Made by a program: the position numbers and the translations under genes. From Simmondsia chinensis (taxonomy: Eukaryota > Streptophyta > Magnoliopsida > Caryophyllales > Simmondsiaceae), in NCBI GenBank assembly GCA_018398585.1, contig JAGTTD010000011.1:20699346-20763345 (forward strand): a DNA stretch of 64,000 bases. Direction: 5' to 3'. This document shows, piece after piece, positions 1 through 12,411 of this stretch. Under the pieces are notes generated by a model. It worked only from the letters and a program-made list of their open reading frames with translations, ran no database searches and was not told the DNA's origin. Each line of letters starts with the position of its first letter. The first letter of the stretch is position 1.

Positions 1-412
1 ACTTCGACAAACAATTATGGAACACGTAAACATAAGAACTCGTAAACTACTAGGCATAAAATAAGTCTAATTTATGTTATGCGTGACTAAATATCAGATT
101 TGTATCTGATCTCAAGTTGGAGCTAGTTCCAAATTACTGAGCTCAAAATTTTACTTAGGCTCTCTTCTTGTTTGAACAGATTTTTATTTTCAGCATCATC
201 ACTGGACTTTCAAGTAGAACTGACCTGGCCAAAATAACTGTTTATGTTGCGTCATGTTACTGAACATTAGTGCATCTACTTTGACGGTTTTCTGTTTGTC
301 CTTGCCATCTCATATGATAGTTATAGTATTTTGATGCATATTGCTTATGGTGTTCTTGCTACTGATGTGGCCATGATTCAATAATTTCATTTTGAAAACT
401 TGATGTGTACGT
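1..412. other. AT-rich non-coding DNA at the left edge
   Basis: No reading frame here resembles a known protein and no repeat boundary is visible. It could be intergenic DNA or part of a long intron of the TOC64 gene, whose identified exons start at 4392. The sequence does not decide between these. Confidence 0.4.
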
Positions 413-835
413 AGGGGAGTAAATGACCTCAGCTAAGTCTGAGCTCGTGGCCTTGAGGATCAACTTGGAAACATTTTACTTGTTTGAGCTTCATTAGAAA
501 CTCATTGAGCCTGAAGACTTGAAGGTTGAACTCGGCTTGGGTCAGTCATGCTCAAATCTGGATCAATGAGCTTTGAGCCATGCTTGACGTTTTAGGCTTG
601 AGCTAAGCTTGTGTAGGCTCATTTAGGATGGAGCTTGGCTCATTGAGGGTTGTACTTAGTCTTTTAGGCTTATTTAGACTAATATAGCTTGAAATCTTAC
701 TCATTTGAGCTAGTTTAGGCTTGAAAACTGCCAACCCCAAGCTTTACAAAGCTTAGGTCCGGCTCAATCTCAAAACAACCAGAGCTTTTCAGGCTATATT
801 GCTTGCTAGCTCGCGACGTGTCATCTACAACCCCT
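413..835. mobile_element. hAT-like MITE, GAGCT/AGGCT-rich
   Basis: The left end reads AGGGGAGTAAATGACC and the reverse complement of the right end reads AGGGGTTGTAGATGACA, an imperfect terminal inverted repeat. Flanking octamers GTGTACGT and GTGTACAC match at 6 of 8 positions, which fits an old 8-bp hAT target-site duplication. The interior is dominated by degenerate repeats of GAGCTT, AGGCTT and CTCATT. The same composition and ends occur in the element at 6476-6920. There is no coding capacity, so any movement needed a transposase from elsewhere. Boundaries are good to a base or two. Confidence 0.55.
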
Positions 836-1193
836 GTGTACACAACTTAGTTTTTATCTTTTATTTAGTACATGCGGCTTGTGTATACCATTTCCTAGGT
901 CTGATTTTAATCAAATATGCATAGCAGATGCTATGATGCTTGTACCAGGTTTCTCTATTATCCGTTGATGTATGTTTTATTGCGGACTCATTCAATGTGG
1001 CTTATGGCTCCTGTTATTTCTTCCTGTGCTTTGTCTGAGTGCTTGCCAGCCGGTTTCTAACGAGAGTTACGTTTTTTGATGCTGTTACAGCAGTTGAACT
1101 TGTATCAGTCTTCCCCTCTTCCTGCATACTTTGTCTTTACCTTCTTTCATTTGCTTCCTTTTCTTTTGGGAGACTGAAAGGTGTTTGGACTCT

Positions 1194-1565
1194 GTTTGGT
1201 TCAATGGAAAATATTTTCCTTAAGGAAAATTTTTCTTCAACTTAAAATTTTTGAAACTTTTAGCTAAAAAAATTTCATTCTATAAATTTGTATGAGATTC
1301 ACGCTTTGCTAAGTTGAGTTTAAAGTGAAGCATATGATGTGAGAGTATGAGGCAAAACATTTTCCCATCCGTGAAAAATATTTTCCCCTTTCATTCAGGG
1401 GAATTCAATTTCCCTTAAATTGTTGTGAACATTTTCCATATCTGTTATTGTTGGTATGAAGACAACAAAGAAACAACAGAATTAAGATGAAAAATATTTT
1501 CCGTCAAAACAAACTTCATCTATCTACCAATTTGGGAACGAAAAATATTTTCCGTCAAAACAAAC
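1194..1565. mobile_element. MITE with GGAAAATATTTTCC inverted ends
   Basis: The left end is GTTTGGTTCAATGGAAAAT followed by ATTTTCC. The right end, read on the minus strand, is GTTTGTTTTGACGGAAAAT followed by ATTTTTC. About 20 of 26 positions match, giving a terminal inverted repeat around non-coding AT-rich DNA. The right terminus is present twice because of a 51-bp tandem duplication (1489-1590), so the true right end could be 1514 or 1565. No clear target-site duplication was found. Superfamily is not assigned. Confidence 0.5.
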
Positions 1566-1590
1566 TTCATCCATCTACCAATTTGAGACT
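1489..1590. repeat. 51-bp tandem duplication of a MITE end
   Basis: Two head-to-tail 51-bp units starting at 1489 and 1540, each beginning GAAAAATATTTTCCGTC, differ at only about two positions. The unit carries the right terminal inverted repeat of the surrounding MITE plus about 25 bp of flank, so the duplication took place at the element boundary. Confidence 0.75.
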
Positions 1591-4391
1591 GTGTAGCAGT
1601 ATCGTCACCCAACTTGCCAGTGCATGTGTCAGTTTTGATGAAGTAAGGTGCATAATATTTTCTTTGAATTACACAAGATATCATATTTAGTGATGTCTCC
1701 TCCGAAAGTAAGATGCATGGACCCCAACCTGCATTTAAGAATCCCTCAATAATTAACCGTAGCCAGAAGATTATCTATCTTCTTTGCTAATGCTTTCATT
1801 GTTTTGAGTTTTGACCACATCAGCCAGATTTGAGCTCCTTTTGGTTTTAGCAAAGCGACTTTGCACCTTTCTCATTTAATATCTTTTGAGCCCAGCTGAC
1901 ACTCACAAGTCCCATCTGTAATTGACTGGGGAAAAATAAAAAAATCTTAAATTTATCAAGAATAGTTCTGTAGCTGGTTCCAACCTGAGGAAGGTGTTGC
2001 ATTAGGTAGCTGACAACTAGTGTAAATCGTATCCCGTAATAACCTCGAAGTAGTGCTTAGCGAGAATAGAAGTAGGATCAGTGACCTCTGAAAAATCCTC
2101 ATGTTGCACTCCTGTCAAAGTGGGAAAAGGGCTCAATATTTATTTATGTACTCCACAGCAGTATCTACTCCATTCTGTTCTACTTCTCACCTGCGTATAC
2201 TTGGGGGATAAAGCTCTTGTTCTCATCATCGTTTCTTTCTCTTGAACTAAGCTACCATTCATCTCATTGTTGTGGCTTAATAATGCGGATACTACACCTA
2301 AGAGATTTTCCCTCAGAAAAAGCTTATAAGAGTCTCCCTTTACTTCATCTAAACTCAGCTGCCTATGAAAACATATTTTATCACCTAAGATTGCTTCATT
2401 GATAAAGAAACATCGTTCACTCAGTATCAACTACCTGTCAATCACCATTGCTGTTATTTAATTTTAGAAAGTGCCGTCCGACCTTGAGAAAAGCTCCTTG
2501 TAATGCCCACAAGCTTGAATAACTAAAATGGCCAGTCAACCTGGTTGCAACTACTATCAAAGCCCAACTAGCACAACCCTCTTGACTCCTGCACCTGTGG
2601 ACAACCAAGCTTGCTTCCTATGATACTCTACCGAAAAAAAGAAAGAAAATTCCCACTGTAATTTTCATCTCCAATGATTCCACTACCTGTTTTGTTCCTT
2701 GCTTTTTACACTGGTTCTACCTGCACCAAGCACTGATCTGAAAGCTTCAGCAAGTAGATTTTGTTGGTGACCATTCATATCCATTAGGTAAAAAGATAGA
2801 CAAAGGCCTACCCCATGGATTAAGTCCCAATCGAGAGTAATCTCTCCAACCTAAGTCTAGACCTCACCTGTCCTTCCCAAAATTTGTTTTAAAATTCCTT
2901 TTTGGCTTATTTTCTCTGACATCCCATGTCGCTCCTGCCAACTTAATCCAGTACCTATCTTGCAGCGCAAATGAACGGGCCACCATTGCCATCTTCTCGC
3001 TTTTGCAGTTCGACACTTAGTCCGTTTACACCGATCTCAACCTTTAAATAGAAGTATTTTCCTTTGATTTTCAAAGGTATTCAGAGACCCTCCATTAGGT
3101 CCGTGGAATGAGACTAAACCACCACAAAATACGGCCTCAATTGCCGAAATCTCCACCATGCCCCCTTGTGAATGTCTTTCTCTTTTCTTGTGTCTCACAT
3201 AGTTGGTCAATGCTGGACATTAAGTTCAATGCGATTCTCAATCCAGCAGATCCACTTCTCTATGCCTTCCTCCAGATCTGCTCACACAAACTCCTGGTCC
3301 CTGATCCTAACCTCATCGAGAAATATACGACATCAACGAAAAACCCAGTGCCTCGAAGGGCTCCTGCCTAAGCAGTATATCGAGAGATATATTGGATGGA
3401 ATCTCTTATGACAGTGTCTGTCCTAATATTTGAGCTAATTCTTTCAAAATTTGTTTTGAGTTTTGACAGCCATTGTGTTCCTGACAATGAGAAAAGCAAT
3501 GGATGTCTGAAGCATTTACTGCGGTGTTAGTTGTTGGAGGGATTGGAACTGGAAACAAGCTGTTCTTAGTATTTTGTTTTGTCGATTATTAGTTGTTTTC
3601 TTTGCCTATTCCCTTGCTAAATGGTTCTCTGAGTACTTTTGTTCTACCCTTACACCTGATTTCTGGTTGCCATGTAATTGCATGAAGGCTGTCATGCAAC
3701 ATAATGTTTGTTCCATGACAGATTTTGAGCTAATGGATAATTGGATGTGTGATGAGCCATTAAGTTAAGGGTGTTACTGTAATGGCTTGAAAATGCATGA
3801 TATCTATTTTAATTTTGTTTACTTTTTTAAAACTGTCAAATGAGTGTTTAAACTGTCAATTATATATTTCTTCAAATATTTGTGAATATAAAATTTAAGA
3901 GGAATTTGTATTCCTAAAAGAAGCCAATGCTATTTTTGTGACCTGTTCCATGAGACCTTGGCACGACTATGAGACTCAATTTGCAGAGTGATTCTATGGT
4001 CCCTTGTACTTCCCAATCCTTTAGGTGAAGGCTTGCCTTAGGTAGCCAGCAACCAACAGTAAAATGTGGTAGGATTTTTTTTCTAGAAAATTCATATAGC
4101 TGCGCGATCTTGGCGGATAAGGCATTGCTTTCTCTGGCTTTTTTCATTACGGTAGTTATTTTTAAGATAATTTTGTCCTCTTAGAATATTTTTCTAGAAT
4201 AATTACTCGCCAAGAGGTTCATTATTTGATTACTAATATCTTAATTTAATTAGCACCGAAACTAATTTTATGATCCTCCAAAGAGTGACAAGTCTACTCC
4301 TGCTGCCTATGTAAGGCTTTACTTCATTCCATGATTCCTATTGTTATTGCTTGCTTAATGACTTTGTTGTGACACCTGTTCTTTGAATTAG
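1591..4391. other. Non-coding DNA upstream of the TOC64 TPR exons
   Basis: Only short chance frames are present. The exon that should precede 4392 in a TOC64 gene, encoding the linker that ends just before the TPR domain, was looked for and not recognised, nor was any amidase-like exon. The stretch is therefore probably a long intron, or the 5' part of the gene is absent. I see no transposon boundary I can support here. Confidence 0.4.
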
Positions 4392-7300
4392 GGTAATCAA
4401 GCATTCAAAGAGAAGCAGTGGCAGAAGGCTATTGGTTTCTACACAGAGGCTATCAAACTTGATGAGAACAATGCAACATACTACAGTAACAGAGCTGCAG
4501 CATATCTGGAGCTTGGAAGGTAATTTTGGATTATATCTTTCAACCATGCTTGACATTGAGCGCGTTTTAACCTTCCATCAGGTTTCTTCTCTTAATATTT
4601 GATTCGAATTTCATTCTCTTTCTCTAGCTTTGTCCAAGCTGAGGCAGATTGCACCAATGCTATCAATCTCGACAAAAAGGTATGTTAATACTGGGTTACT
4701 TACTGGCTGAGTTCCACTGAGTGGTTATACTGTGCAATCTTCGCTCATCTTTGCATATGTACATGTGTATGCTTGCATTAACGCATGCCAGCCTGTGCAT
4801 GCATTTGTATCAACTGGTGGCTTTCCCTGCACATAGTAGTAAGATGAGTAGTTCTCAAACTAGAAAGAGAAATACCCAACAGAGTAACGTATGGTATGGA
4901 GGGCTTATTACCTGTGGTTGGTATATGTACCCAGTTTTCGTGAGTTCTTGGGTGTTCTACGGAAAACCACAGCTTTCGAAAAACCATTCGTACTGTCCAC
5001 TTTTGAAAATACCACCCACTACATGCATATTATTTAGAACCACCACCATGGCCGTGAAACATGGCTGAATTAGCGTGTCTTGTTACCTGGTTTATTTGAA
5101 TAACAATCTTCTTTTTCCTTTGCCTTCGATAGCTACTTATTCTATTGAGTGTGAGTTTTGATTTAGTAGGTAAATGCATAAATAAATACGCCATCTGGGC
5201 CATCATATGCAACGCATCTTAATTTAATACTTAAATACACGAGGGTGTTTGAAATTATCGATCTTGAGGCAATTTTCACATGAAATTAACTCTTCTAGTA
5301 CACATCATACATATGTTTTGATTGTCATGTCTTTGAGCTTCGATCCATCTACGGTCATATGCTTATAACAACAATTTTAACGCCACAATTCTACATTCGA
5401 TAAATATGTGGAGTTTGATCAATTTATAAATGATTTTACCCTTGCATTGAGGTAATATGGCCTTCCCCTTTTGGTCTCAAGTGGTCCATTATGGGCCTAA
5501 TTACGGACTTTCCACTTATGTGGGTTATGTTGCGGCAGTGTTGGATTTGAAGCATTAGTACCGTTGCAAACGGCATTTGTCATTGTCATTACCCATGGTT
5601 TTGAATCAAGGATGTAGTGACGGAGTTTCGAAAATGGGGTTTCAGGGGCGTGATCGATGGATAACGATTGTTTTTAATATAGCAGACTGGTTAGTGGGCT
5701 TAGGGATTTGAACCTTATGGCTTTTTCTCCTAGAGCTTCCACCTTGGTAGTGCCTCCCTTGACATTGTACATTTCTACTCCGTCTTTAAGGCCTTCATAG
5801 ATGGCTTTGCACGCTCATTAAAGCATGTTCTGGCCCACTACTTGAACAATATGACGAGCCACTCTCTATCACCTCGCATCTCTATGGGTACGTGTTCATG
5901 TATGTGTCTCTTCTAAGTTTTCCTAGGTACCCACCCACTAATCATGTACGAGCTTTCCTTCAATTTGTATTTTTGCAAATAGTGTTTAGAATTTGTTCTG
6001 AGCATATTCTTTCTATAATCTGAAGGAACACCAGGCTGTCGATGTGTAAAAAGTATGTTTTCTTAATTATAGAGGAATGAAATAGAAGACGTGACTTTCT
6101 AATGTTCTTTCTTTTGATTTTGTGATTTCTTCAGAATGTAAAGGCATATTTACGCCGAGGAACAGCGAGAGAGATGCTTGGTTACTACAAAGAAGCAATC
6201 GATGGTGAGAACATATTTTCTTGGATTCGTATAATTTCTAAGCAAAGAGAGATATTCTTGAACTTGTAAAATAACTGGCTCATGTATTTGTACAAGATAT
6301 TGCTAACCTTTCATGTGTGCATATGCTTTCCAAAAACCATAGAACTTAAGACATAGACAGGTGCAGGCAATGGGTGACTAGCTTTTCTTTCCTGAAATTG
6401 CTTGCATATATTAGTGGTTGTTGCTTCAATGGCTTCTCTGAGTTTCCCCAAAAGATAGGGAAGGTGATATCTTACTAGGGGTGTATTTGAGCCGAGCCGA
6501 GCCGAGCCCGAGCTTGCGAGGCTTGAGGCTCGGCTTGGGCTCGGCTCGAAGCTCGCCGAGCATTGAAAATTCGGGCTCAGGCTCGGCTCGTCAAAAGCTC
6601 GGGCTCGTCTTGGCTCGATCTAGGCTTGTGATATTTCTGTTCATTTAAGCTCAATATAGGCTCGTTCGGGCTCATTTAAGCTCGGACTTGGCTCATTTAG
6701 GCTCCAATATGCATTCATTGGGCAATATTTGATCAAATATATTATATTAAAAAAAAAGCTCGCTTAGGCTCGTTTAGGCTCGCGAGGCTACGAGGTCGAG
6801 CTTCAATAGGCTCGGTCTCGGCTCGATAAGCCAAACCATTCGGCTCGGCTCGGATCGAGCTCAAAGCGAGCTGAGCTTTTGTAGGGCTCGTGAGCCCGGC
6901 TCTGCTCATTTACACCCCTAAATCTTACGAGTGTAGTGAGCAGGAAATTATGTAGTAAAAAGAGACCTCCGCTCCATTTACTCTTTATTACGTCAAACTT
7001 TGACAGATTGCCTTGCAATCTGACAACTCGCTAATCCCTTTTGCCATTGGGGATTAGAGGAAGTCATTATTTTTCTTTCTTGGTAAGCTGAGGTTTATAC
7101 ATCAAAAGATATATCTACAAGGTACTGATGCAAAGCCTAAATCCTTATTTTATGTTCAAGAGATGTGACCTTATCTTTTATCTTGAATGCTCATTTCCAA
7201 TCCTGTCTTCGTCGCACCATTCTCGTATTTTCTACGGTCAGCCTTGTACATGTTGGCATTTGATTGCTCAACATCTAGGAGCATGAATTAGATGAGGTCC

Positions 7301-7535
7301 AATCATCTACTATACAATTTCCTTCTCTCGAGTTAGAGTAGGATTTTACAAGTATACAAAACCCTTAGATACACTTTTCCATTTCAGCCATTATATGGGA
7401 CTAGTTTTTCTAATTAATACGCCGTCTTATGGCTGAACATATTGTACTGCAGATTTCAGATTTGCACTTGTACTTGAACCAACAAACAAAAGAGCAGCTG
7501 CATCCGCTGAAAAGCTCAAGAATTTGTTCCAGTAA
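4392..7535 (+). CDS. TOC64: TOC64/OEP64 chloroplast import receptor, C-terminal TPR exons
   Basis: Four exons are visible: 4392-4519, 4628-4679, 6135-6204 and 7453-7535, the last ending in TAA at 7533. All introns are GT-AG and codon phases join cleanly into 110 residues. The protein starts GNQAFKEKQWQKAIGFYTEA and ends with the stretch NKRAAASAEKLKNLFQ. It forms three tetratricopeptide repeats, with the basic YLRRGTAREMLG helix typical of the TPR clamp of TOC64. Family knowledge: TOC64 sits in the outer chloroplast envelope, has an inactive amidase-like domain before the TPRs, and docks HSP90/HSP70-bound preproteins through the clamp. The amidase-like part must be encoded by earlier exons not seen here. 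The AREMLGYYKEAIDDF run is closer to plastid TOC64 than to the mitochondrial paralogue OM64. Introns are 108, 1455 and 1248 bp; the last carries a MITE. Confidence 0.9.
6476..6920. mobile_element. hAT-like MITE inside a TOC64 intron, GAGCC/GGCTCG-rich
   Basis: Ends are TAGGGGTGTATTTGAGC and, on the opposite strand, TAGGGGTGTAAATGAGC. Flanking octamers TATCTTAC and AATCTTAC match at 7 of 8 positions, a hAT-type target-site duplication. The body is a dense array of degenerate GAGCC, GGCTCG and AGGCTC words on both strands, so it could fold into long imperfect hairpins. It lies in the intron between the third and fourth recognised TOC64 exons and touches no splice site. No transposase is encoded. 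It is related to the element at 413-835. Confidence 0.8.
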
Positions 7536-10500
7536 GCATCGCTGCTAGTGTCAATATGCTTCACGGAGTCTTAGAATTACACTGTTGAGAATCAGACGCG
7601 AGCCATCAGAGTACGTCTGAGCTGGCTCAACAATCATGTGGTGGTTGAGAATCTTCGCTTCCAGAGATGAATCTGGCACTTGTTCTGATGGCCTTTATGC
7701 ATTGAAGTTATATGTCATTATCACGTGATTTTGATCTTATATTATAGGCTCAAATTTGTATACATTCAAAAGTTTCCGAGGGAAAATGTATTTTTTTGGC
7801 TTTTTTTTTGGGGAGGGGGTGGATAGCGTTCTGTTATGTTGATTTTTTTTTTTTTTGCCAAAACCTCTCAAGAAATTGTATCTTTTTGTTGTTGTTGAGA
7901 TCATGGCTTAGCTGAAATTTTGTGTACTCTTCAAATTTAGCATCTGCGTTTTGTAAGGCAGATAAAATTAGGTGCTCAGTAAAGGAGCAAAATTTCTAGT
8001 TGTTGAATGGAATATAAACCGTGATTCAAGACTGTGGATTGATTAGTTCTAATGATTCAAATGGAATCAAAATTATAAAATTGTTGCTAAAGTTGATATT
8101 GTGGGTTCTGCGTTATCTTTGGTGTATTTGACTTCTAGGGTACCCAAATTAGGCTATATGGCCAATTTTGCCACTCTGCAATGGCTGCTCCTTCTATTTT
8201 ATAATTTGTATCAGCACAAGGGTAAACAAATAAACCGAAACAAAGAGAAGTTCACCCCTTACAAGATACAAACTTCCCAAATCTGAGAAAATACCAACTG
8301 AAACAGTATGGATGCCTTTACAATGTAAAGGTAAGCATAATTGCAATTAAAGCGTAGAAAGTGCAATAAATTTTAGGAAAATATTCATAAATATTTCCCG
8401 ACTTATTTGTCAATATCTAAGTGTCTCTTTAAACTTTAAATTTTGTTTAAGATATTCTTTGAACTATTAGTTAAAATCAATGTGATACTTTTAATTTTGT
8501 CAAAGATATTCTTTGAACTATTAATTAAAATTAATTTAACCCTTGGACTTAAAAATTATATTGAAAGATCCGAAATAATTAAAAGGATTCAGATAAGATT
8601 TGGTTCAAGAATCCTTACATTTGATAATATAATTTTTTGTGCTTAGAGGTCTTAAAATAATGTTAAAGGGAGCATAGTTGCAAATAAGAGTAAGAAGTAC
8701 AATAAATTTTTACGTTGGGAGTATGTATATCTTGTGTTGGCCTAAAGGAGTAGAAGCAAAATGCATCTAATTTATTTCTTTACTGTGTATCGAGGTCAAT
8801 TTATTTAGTTAAAACTTTATTATTACCAACGAATATTATGACCAATATTTTAACATTTTCTACTTCTTTTAACCATTTCTTAGTAGTAAAATGTTCACTA
8901 GGTCAGAACTAGCTAATGAGTTGTTATTTGACTCAGATTTGGCTATAAAAACATCCGAAAGTGGGATTGCCTTATTTAAGGATTGAGGTACTAGGTTTGT
9001 TGTTGTTATTGTTGTTGCTGCAGCAGAGGGAGAGGATATCACTTCAGGCAAAAACTAGCATTGATAATGTTCAGCATCAATGCAAAGTAGGTTTTGGAGA
9101 TGAACATGTTTATATGACCTTCTTATATATCTAAAATATAAAATGATTCCAAAAGTGAAAAAAGCACGGATAAGGATTCGATGATTAGAAATTGATAGTT
9201 TAACCTCTTGGTATACTTTTGGGTCCATGAAGGTCGATGAGTGGTTTGAGGAAGTCTGGTGTTTGAAAGTGAGAGCTGCTGTAAGTGAAAGGGTGTAGTT
9301 GGTGTTCTTTGTCGTGTATTGTTGATGGAAGGATGCCTTTACTGGTCCTATGCAGCTGAGTTTTTCTAGGTCATGTTGATGATGTTGTGAAGTTGCTGTT
9401 GGGCGTTGCGTTACGTTTTTCTTTGTTTTACTTTTGGTGTATGTTTTTGGTTGGAATGGAGGTACTATCAGGTATTTTGTACGGCTATCTTGAGGCTGTC
9501 TTCTTTCTTGCTCTAGTAGGGGCTTGTGTTATTTTTCCCTTTTTCACACTTTGTATGTGTCTTTCGGTCTCCCTTGTCAGATGTTGTCTTTTGTATCGCG
9601 AGCTTAATTCTCGCTACTTATAGGAAAACAGGAAGGTGAGATGAGGAACTAGTTTCTAGAAGAATTTATGATGAAGATGTACCTAAATATTCAGATATTG
9701 ATGATGTGAAACACCAAGTTTGATTATGTCAATGTGGTGTTGTTAATAAAAGGAAGGAGTGACACTTTCCTCTTCCTCATCTCATAAGGTACATGCAAAC
9801 GCCTTGACTTTACTCATGCTATGTTTTCTTTCATCAATCAAACTGAAACCGCTGCACCAAAAAAGCTGACAATCCATCTCCTACACCCACAAATACTTGA
9901 TATGCTCTTCTCTTTCTATATCCCTTGCTCGAAATCCTTCAGCTTCAAACAATTGGTTTATAAGCCTCCAACAACCCAATAGTCTTCAACTCCCGAAGCA
10001 ATGAACTTTGTCATTCGATGACTGCATGGGCTGACTTCGGCCCTGAAGATGTTACTGATGACTAGAGCTGCAAAATATGATCCGATTTGATTGCTAGGCT
10101 TTTTGATGGCCCCAAAACCCGAATTTTTAGAGAACCAACTCATCCCATACTCGACAATCCTCCTAGCCTCTTCAACTCCCCATTATTCTAAAACTTACCT
10201 TCGATACCCCCACTTTGCCCATTGTAGGTTCTATCCACACGCGTTTCGAACTCTAGTTCATACTAGATCTATTTGTATTTAATTTAAATTCAACACTGAG
10301 TTCCACCAACCTTTGCACCGACCTCACCTCACGCTATTTAAATGGTTGCATGAAATAATGATTGTTTCTTAGAAAGTGTCATATCTTTTAGTGTTTGTGT
10401 TAAATAAGAAATCTTCTATATATTATTGTTAAATTTCTCTCCCTTAAAACCTCTCAAACATCAAATCTTGCAATTCTAGAGCACCAAGTCACCAAATAAT

Positions 10501-10877
10501 AAAAAGGAAAAAAAAACAAAAACAAAATGATAAGTATATATGGTATTTAAACACATTAAATCTAGCACCAACACATAGAATTAAGAGTAAGTGATTGACA
10601 AAATGAAAAAATGAAAAGAAAATGAGACTTAATACAATTGCAATGCGATTATCTATATAATTGTATTTTTGTAAAATGAAAAAAAAGAAGAAGAAATTGA
10701 AAACTTAATACAATTACAATACAACGATATATAAAATTATATTTTTTAAACGTAAATAGTCTCCGTACGATCCACTGGAGAGGAAATTTTTTCCAGGCAC
10801 AAAATCTAGAATTTCTACAGTATTTTGATGGACCTTAGAAACAAAAATGATTGCTACATTCGAAAAAGAATTTAGTT
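7536..10877. other. TOC64 3' flank and non-coding spacer
   Basis: This holds the 3' untranslated region of TOC64 followed by AT-rich spacer. A degenerate direct repeat of about 65 bp (AAGATATTCTTTGAACTATT) occurs at 8450-8540. Small frames at 8101, 9387 and 9958 have no recognisable domain and look like chance. No transposon ends with target-site duplications could be supported. The polyadenylation site is not identified. Confidence 0.4.
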
Positions 10878-11399
10878 TGTCGTGTGACGCCCCTAGATAT
10901 TATACCAAATAGGCTTAAACCAGAAGGGTGTTGCACAGCCGTACTATAGTATGAAGCCCAAAAACTTCCGATTCATAATTCTCCAATTTCTATAAATGTT
11001 CCAATAATATATAACAAATCCAATTCCAAATAACATCAATGCTAATAATTAAAGCCAATAGAACGAAAAGTCAAAAATTATAATCTTTTCAAATATTCCA
11101 TAATAACATCGCTCTATAGAATTTATTCCATATCTAAAACTAGAAACTAAATGAAGCTCCAAATAGGATGCCGCTCTATCTTCCTCGTCTTTCAGCCATA
11201 AGCTACTAATCTGGAAAGTGAAGGAAAACGGATGAGCAAACAACACGCTCAGTAACTACACCACACACCTTATCCAGACCAGGCATATTATTCATAACCG
11301 ATAAATGTCCAACGAAAACAAGTAAAACCAATTTATCTTCAATATCAATGTTACAAGAAGCATAAATCATCACTTTATACTTTGATTTATTTCACAAGA

Positions 11400-11690
11400 G
11401 CTCCTTAGTAAAGCTCACAGATCAATCAGAGACTATGGCTGGTATTATTCCCTCGACAGGGTCGCAGATTGACATTCACATATTTCACATTCAAATTGAT
11501 TCTATAGTTGATTGACCCATTAGGATCAATGTAGTATTTGTCAGTTTAGAAGAACTCGTAGATCAATCGGAGACTACGTGCTGGTATTATTCCCGCGACA
11601 GGGTCACATATTGACTTTCACATATTTCACATTCTATCATCGATAGACCCCTGGAGGTCAAGTAGTTATCTGTTAGCTGTTCCCATAAAA
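11400..11690. repeat. 141-bp degenerate tandem duplication inside the solo LTR
   Basis: Two units of about 141 bp share AGATCAATC, GAGACTA, CTGGTATTATTCCC, CGACAGGGTC and CATATTTCACATTC in the same order. Starts are near 11420 and 11561. Divergence is clearly above 10%, so the duplication is older than most others in this window. Confidence 0.6.
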
Positions 11691-12074
11691 ACCTTCAATT
11701 CAAATCAAGAGTTCACAATAATTTCTTTCACATTATCACAAGTACAAATTCTTTTGAAAATTCACATATTCCAATATCAAATCAACTTATAAATCAATGC
11801 AATTCAAATTGTAAGAGTATCATGCAATCAATCAAACACATATGTCCAAACCTACTTTAACAAACTAATAAATCATTCAAAATATAAGTCTTATACATCA
11901 AATCATGTAAAGAAATTTTCATATTTCAAAAACAAGTATGAGAAGTGGCATACTTACCTTCAATATCTTTTAATCCAATATTCGGACTCCTATTATGAAT
12001 TAACTTTGAAAACTTTTTTTTGATAAATATTAACTTCGAAAAAACCTATCAAGAGCCGAACGGAATTGAGGATC

Positions 12075-12076
<2 letters not shown>

Positions 12077-12110
<34 letters not shown>

Positions 12111-12153
12111 GAAGAGGGGAAGAAGAAGAAATTAGGGTTAGAACTCTCATCCT

Positions 12154-12199
<46 letters not shown>
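12077..12199. repeat. (GA)n and (TA)n microsatellites
   Basis: A run of about 15 GA units at 12077-12108 and about 21 TA units at 12157-12199 lie 50 bp apart inside the LTR-like element. On the minus strand the TA tract precedes a CT-rich leader, as in many plant core promoters, so the tracts may be promoter parts rather than neutral microsatellites. Confidence 0.75.
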
Positions 12200-12203
<4 letters not shown>

Positions 12204-12411
12204 AATATTACTAATGGACCCTTTTTAAATTAGTCCATTATTTTATTTATAGCCCGGTCAAAATAATAGTGAATTCTAATTATTTTATAATACGTAATCC
12301 TATTTAATTAGACCGGGTTTCACATATTACAATAACTTCCAATTTAATTATCTCAGGTTTCACATATTATAATACTTAGTCCAATTTAATTAGACTGTAT
12401 ATTACATGTCG

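Larger units (their letters stand above)
10883..12406 (-). mobile_element. Solo LTR or LTR-like element, TSD TGTCG
   Basis: The plus strand begins TGTGACGCCCCTAG and ends ATATTACA, flanked on both sides by a perfect 5-bp duplication TGTCG (10878-10882 and 12407-12411). On the minus strand it therefore starts TGTAATATAC and ends GGGGCGTCACA, a 3' end common in plant gypsy LTRs. A minus-strand TATA-like region in the (TA)n tract at 12157-12199 is followed by a pyrimidine-rich leader containing AACCCTAATTTC and (CT)n, which fits an LTR promoter. No gag or pol sequence is present. The length, about 1.5 kb, fits a large solo LTR; a coding-less LTR-like element is also possible. Confidence 0.7.

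Noticed and set aside
3108..3411. Two overlapping frames of 79-87 aa as an upstream TOC64 exon
   Set aside because: Neither translation resembles the amidase-like domain or linker of TOC64, and no suitable splice sites in phase with 4392 were found.
4260..4312. Short candidate exon (GATCCTCCAAAGAGTGAC up to a GTAAGG donor) before the TPR exon
   Set aside because: It has plausible splice signals, but its residues do not match the expected linker just before the TPR domain; too weak to call.
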